Positions 63,235-64,000 of a stretch of DNA of 64,000 nucleotides are shown here, in pieces. Under the pieces are notes generated by a model that ran no database searches, was not told the origin of the DNA, and saw nothing but the letters and a program-made list of their open reading frames with translations. The position numbers and the translations under genes are program-made. The stretch's first letter is position 1, and each line of letters begins with the position of its first letter. Source of the DNA: Choristoneura fumiferana (Eukaryota > Arthropoda > Insecta > Lepidoptera > Tortricidae); the NCBI RefSeq assembly GCF_025370935.1, contig NC_133483.1:2743506-2807505 (forward strand), written 5' to 3'.

Positions 63235-64000
63235 AGTTGTTAAATACGAAATCATGACGAGCTGACCGAAACGAACGGCCACCTTATTGCTCATATAGTA
63301 AGCAAAATCCATAGCCCATCTGTATCCCATAGGTATAGTCAGCAGCAGAAGTTGTGGTGCTCAAAATTATCTAAATTAAACATTCTCTTATTAATAGTTT
63401 CGCATATGAAATGCGAACCCAGATTTGAGTCCACGATCCACTGCTCGAGAGCCCACCACTGATGTAATTTAAAGGTGCGGAACCTTAAAACGTTTTCTTT
63501 GACCACTAAATTCTCACCGAACACGTTCAAATAGCCTATTGTCTTAAGTAACTTAATAAATCCAGTTAACAGGTGCATAAGTCTAGTTTTAGGATAATCA
63601 AGCGAATGCCGCGCGTACTAATACGCATTTGTAGCCTAATTTACACAGAGCTCATGACGAAAGGTCTTAAGTTACAGCTAAAGTTAGTTACTTACGGCAT
63701 TTTGGTATTCCGGTCTCGGTCCCGTTACATGTCTGCGATTAGCAATGGTAATTTATAGTTTAAGTGGCACATAATGATGTTCCAGGGGTATACACCCGTA
63801 TTTATAAAGAAGTCATTACTTGTTGCTAAGTAATTTCGTAATAAAGGTCATTACTAGATGATAGAATTCTTCAGTACCTACAAAATCTTATTCTGTAGTT
63901 TAGTAACACACATTACATACTTAACCAAGCAATTACTTAAGTAGGTTTTGAAAGTATAAATGAAACTTTAGTAGTTACTTACCTACTAAAGATTGTTTTT

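Larger units (their letters stand above)
54463..64000 (+). repeat. Duplicated block, copy 2 (~9.5 kb, runs off the window)
   Basis: Same order and orientation as 25902-35650, starting at the first base after the 100-N gap. Differences include many one-base deletions (for instance AAAACGGAACC for AAAAACGGAACCC near 56220), scattered substitutions and several larger indels, some complementary to those in copy 1. The window ends just before the position of the tRNA-like sequence of copy 1. Confidence 0.95.

Overview
This window looks like AT-rich, transposon-laden nuclear DNA from a lepidopteran insect (moth or butterfly). The evidence is the repeat content: two tRNA-derived SINE families, 3' ends of RTE-, CR1/Jockey-type and other LINEs, many hairpin MITEs, and several interspersed families that I associate with moth and butterfly genomes. 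There are no bacterial-style operons, phage genes, CRISPR arrays or rRNA genes. Almost every short open frame is fortuitous or lies inside a repeat. I did not find a new defence, metabolic or mobile system. The informative content is transposon architecture, one plausible host exon and a large duplication with assembly implications.

Layout. At 1-6.9 kb there are SINEs, a TTAA-flanked MITE and a nested MITE cluster. At 6991-7144 (minus strand) a strong candidate for the first coding exon of a host gene is bounded by good splice sites. Its 50 codons carry two N-glycosylation sequons and look like the extracellular N-terminus of a neuropeptide GPCR, so much of the window may be intron of that gene. 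From 7.2 to 25.4 kb lie LINE tails, nested DNA transposons with clear target-site duplications (a MITE inside a MITE at 11163-11380, hAT-like elements at 16817-17006 and 21835-22612), a 468-bp near-perfect palindrome at 19665-20132 and relics of RTE and CR1/Jockey reverse transcriptases. From 25.4 to 35.7 kb is a block carrying a TIR/foldback element, a PIF/Harbinger-like MITE, SINEs and about 2 kb of sequence without recognised repeats. From 35.7 to 54 kb there are more MITEs and SINE-like repeats, plus a GC-rich decayed LINE C-terminus at 52.5-53.7 kb.

Two assembly gaps follow (206 N, then exactly 100 N). Directly after the second gap, 54463-64000 repeats 25902-35650 almost throughout. The copies differ by substitutions, many one-base indels and a few larger complementary deletions. 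The simplest reading is an unmerged alternative haplotype joined into the scaffold, although a true segmental duplication cannot be excluded.

No gene set works together here. The relationships that can be read are insertional: which element entered which, and how copies in the two duplicated blocks decayed differently.
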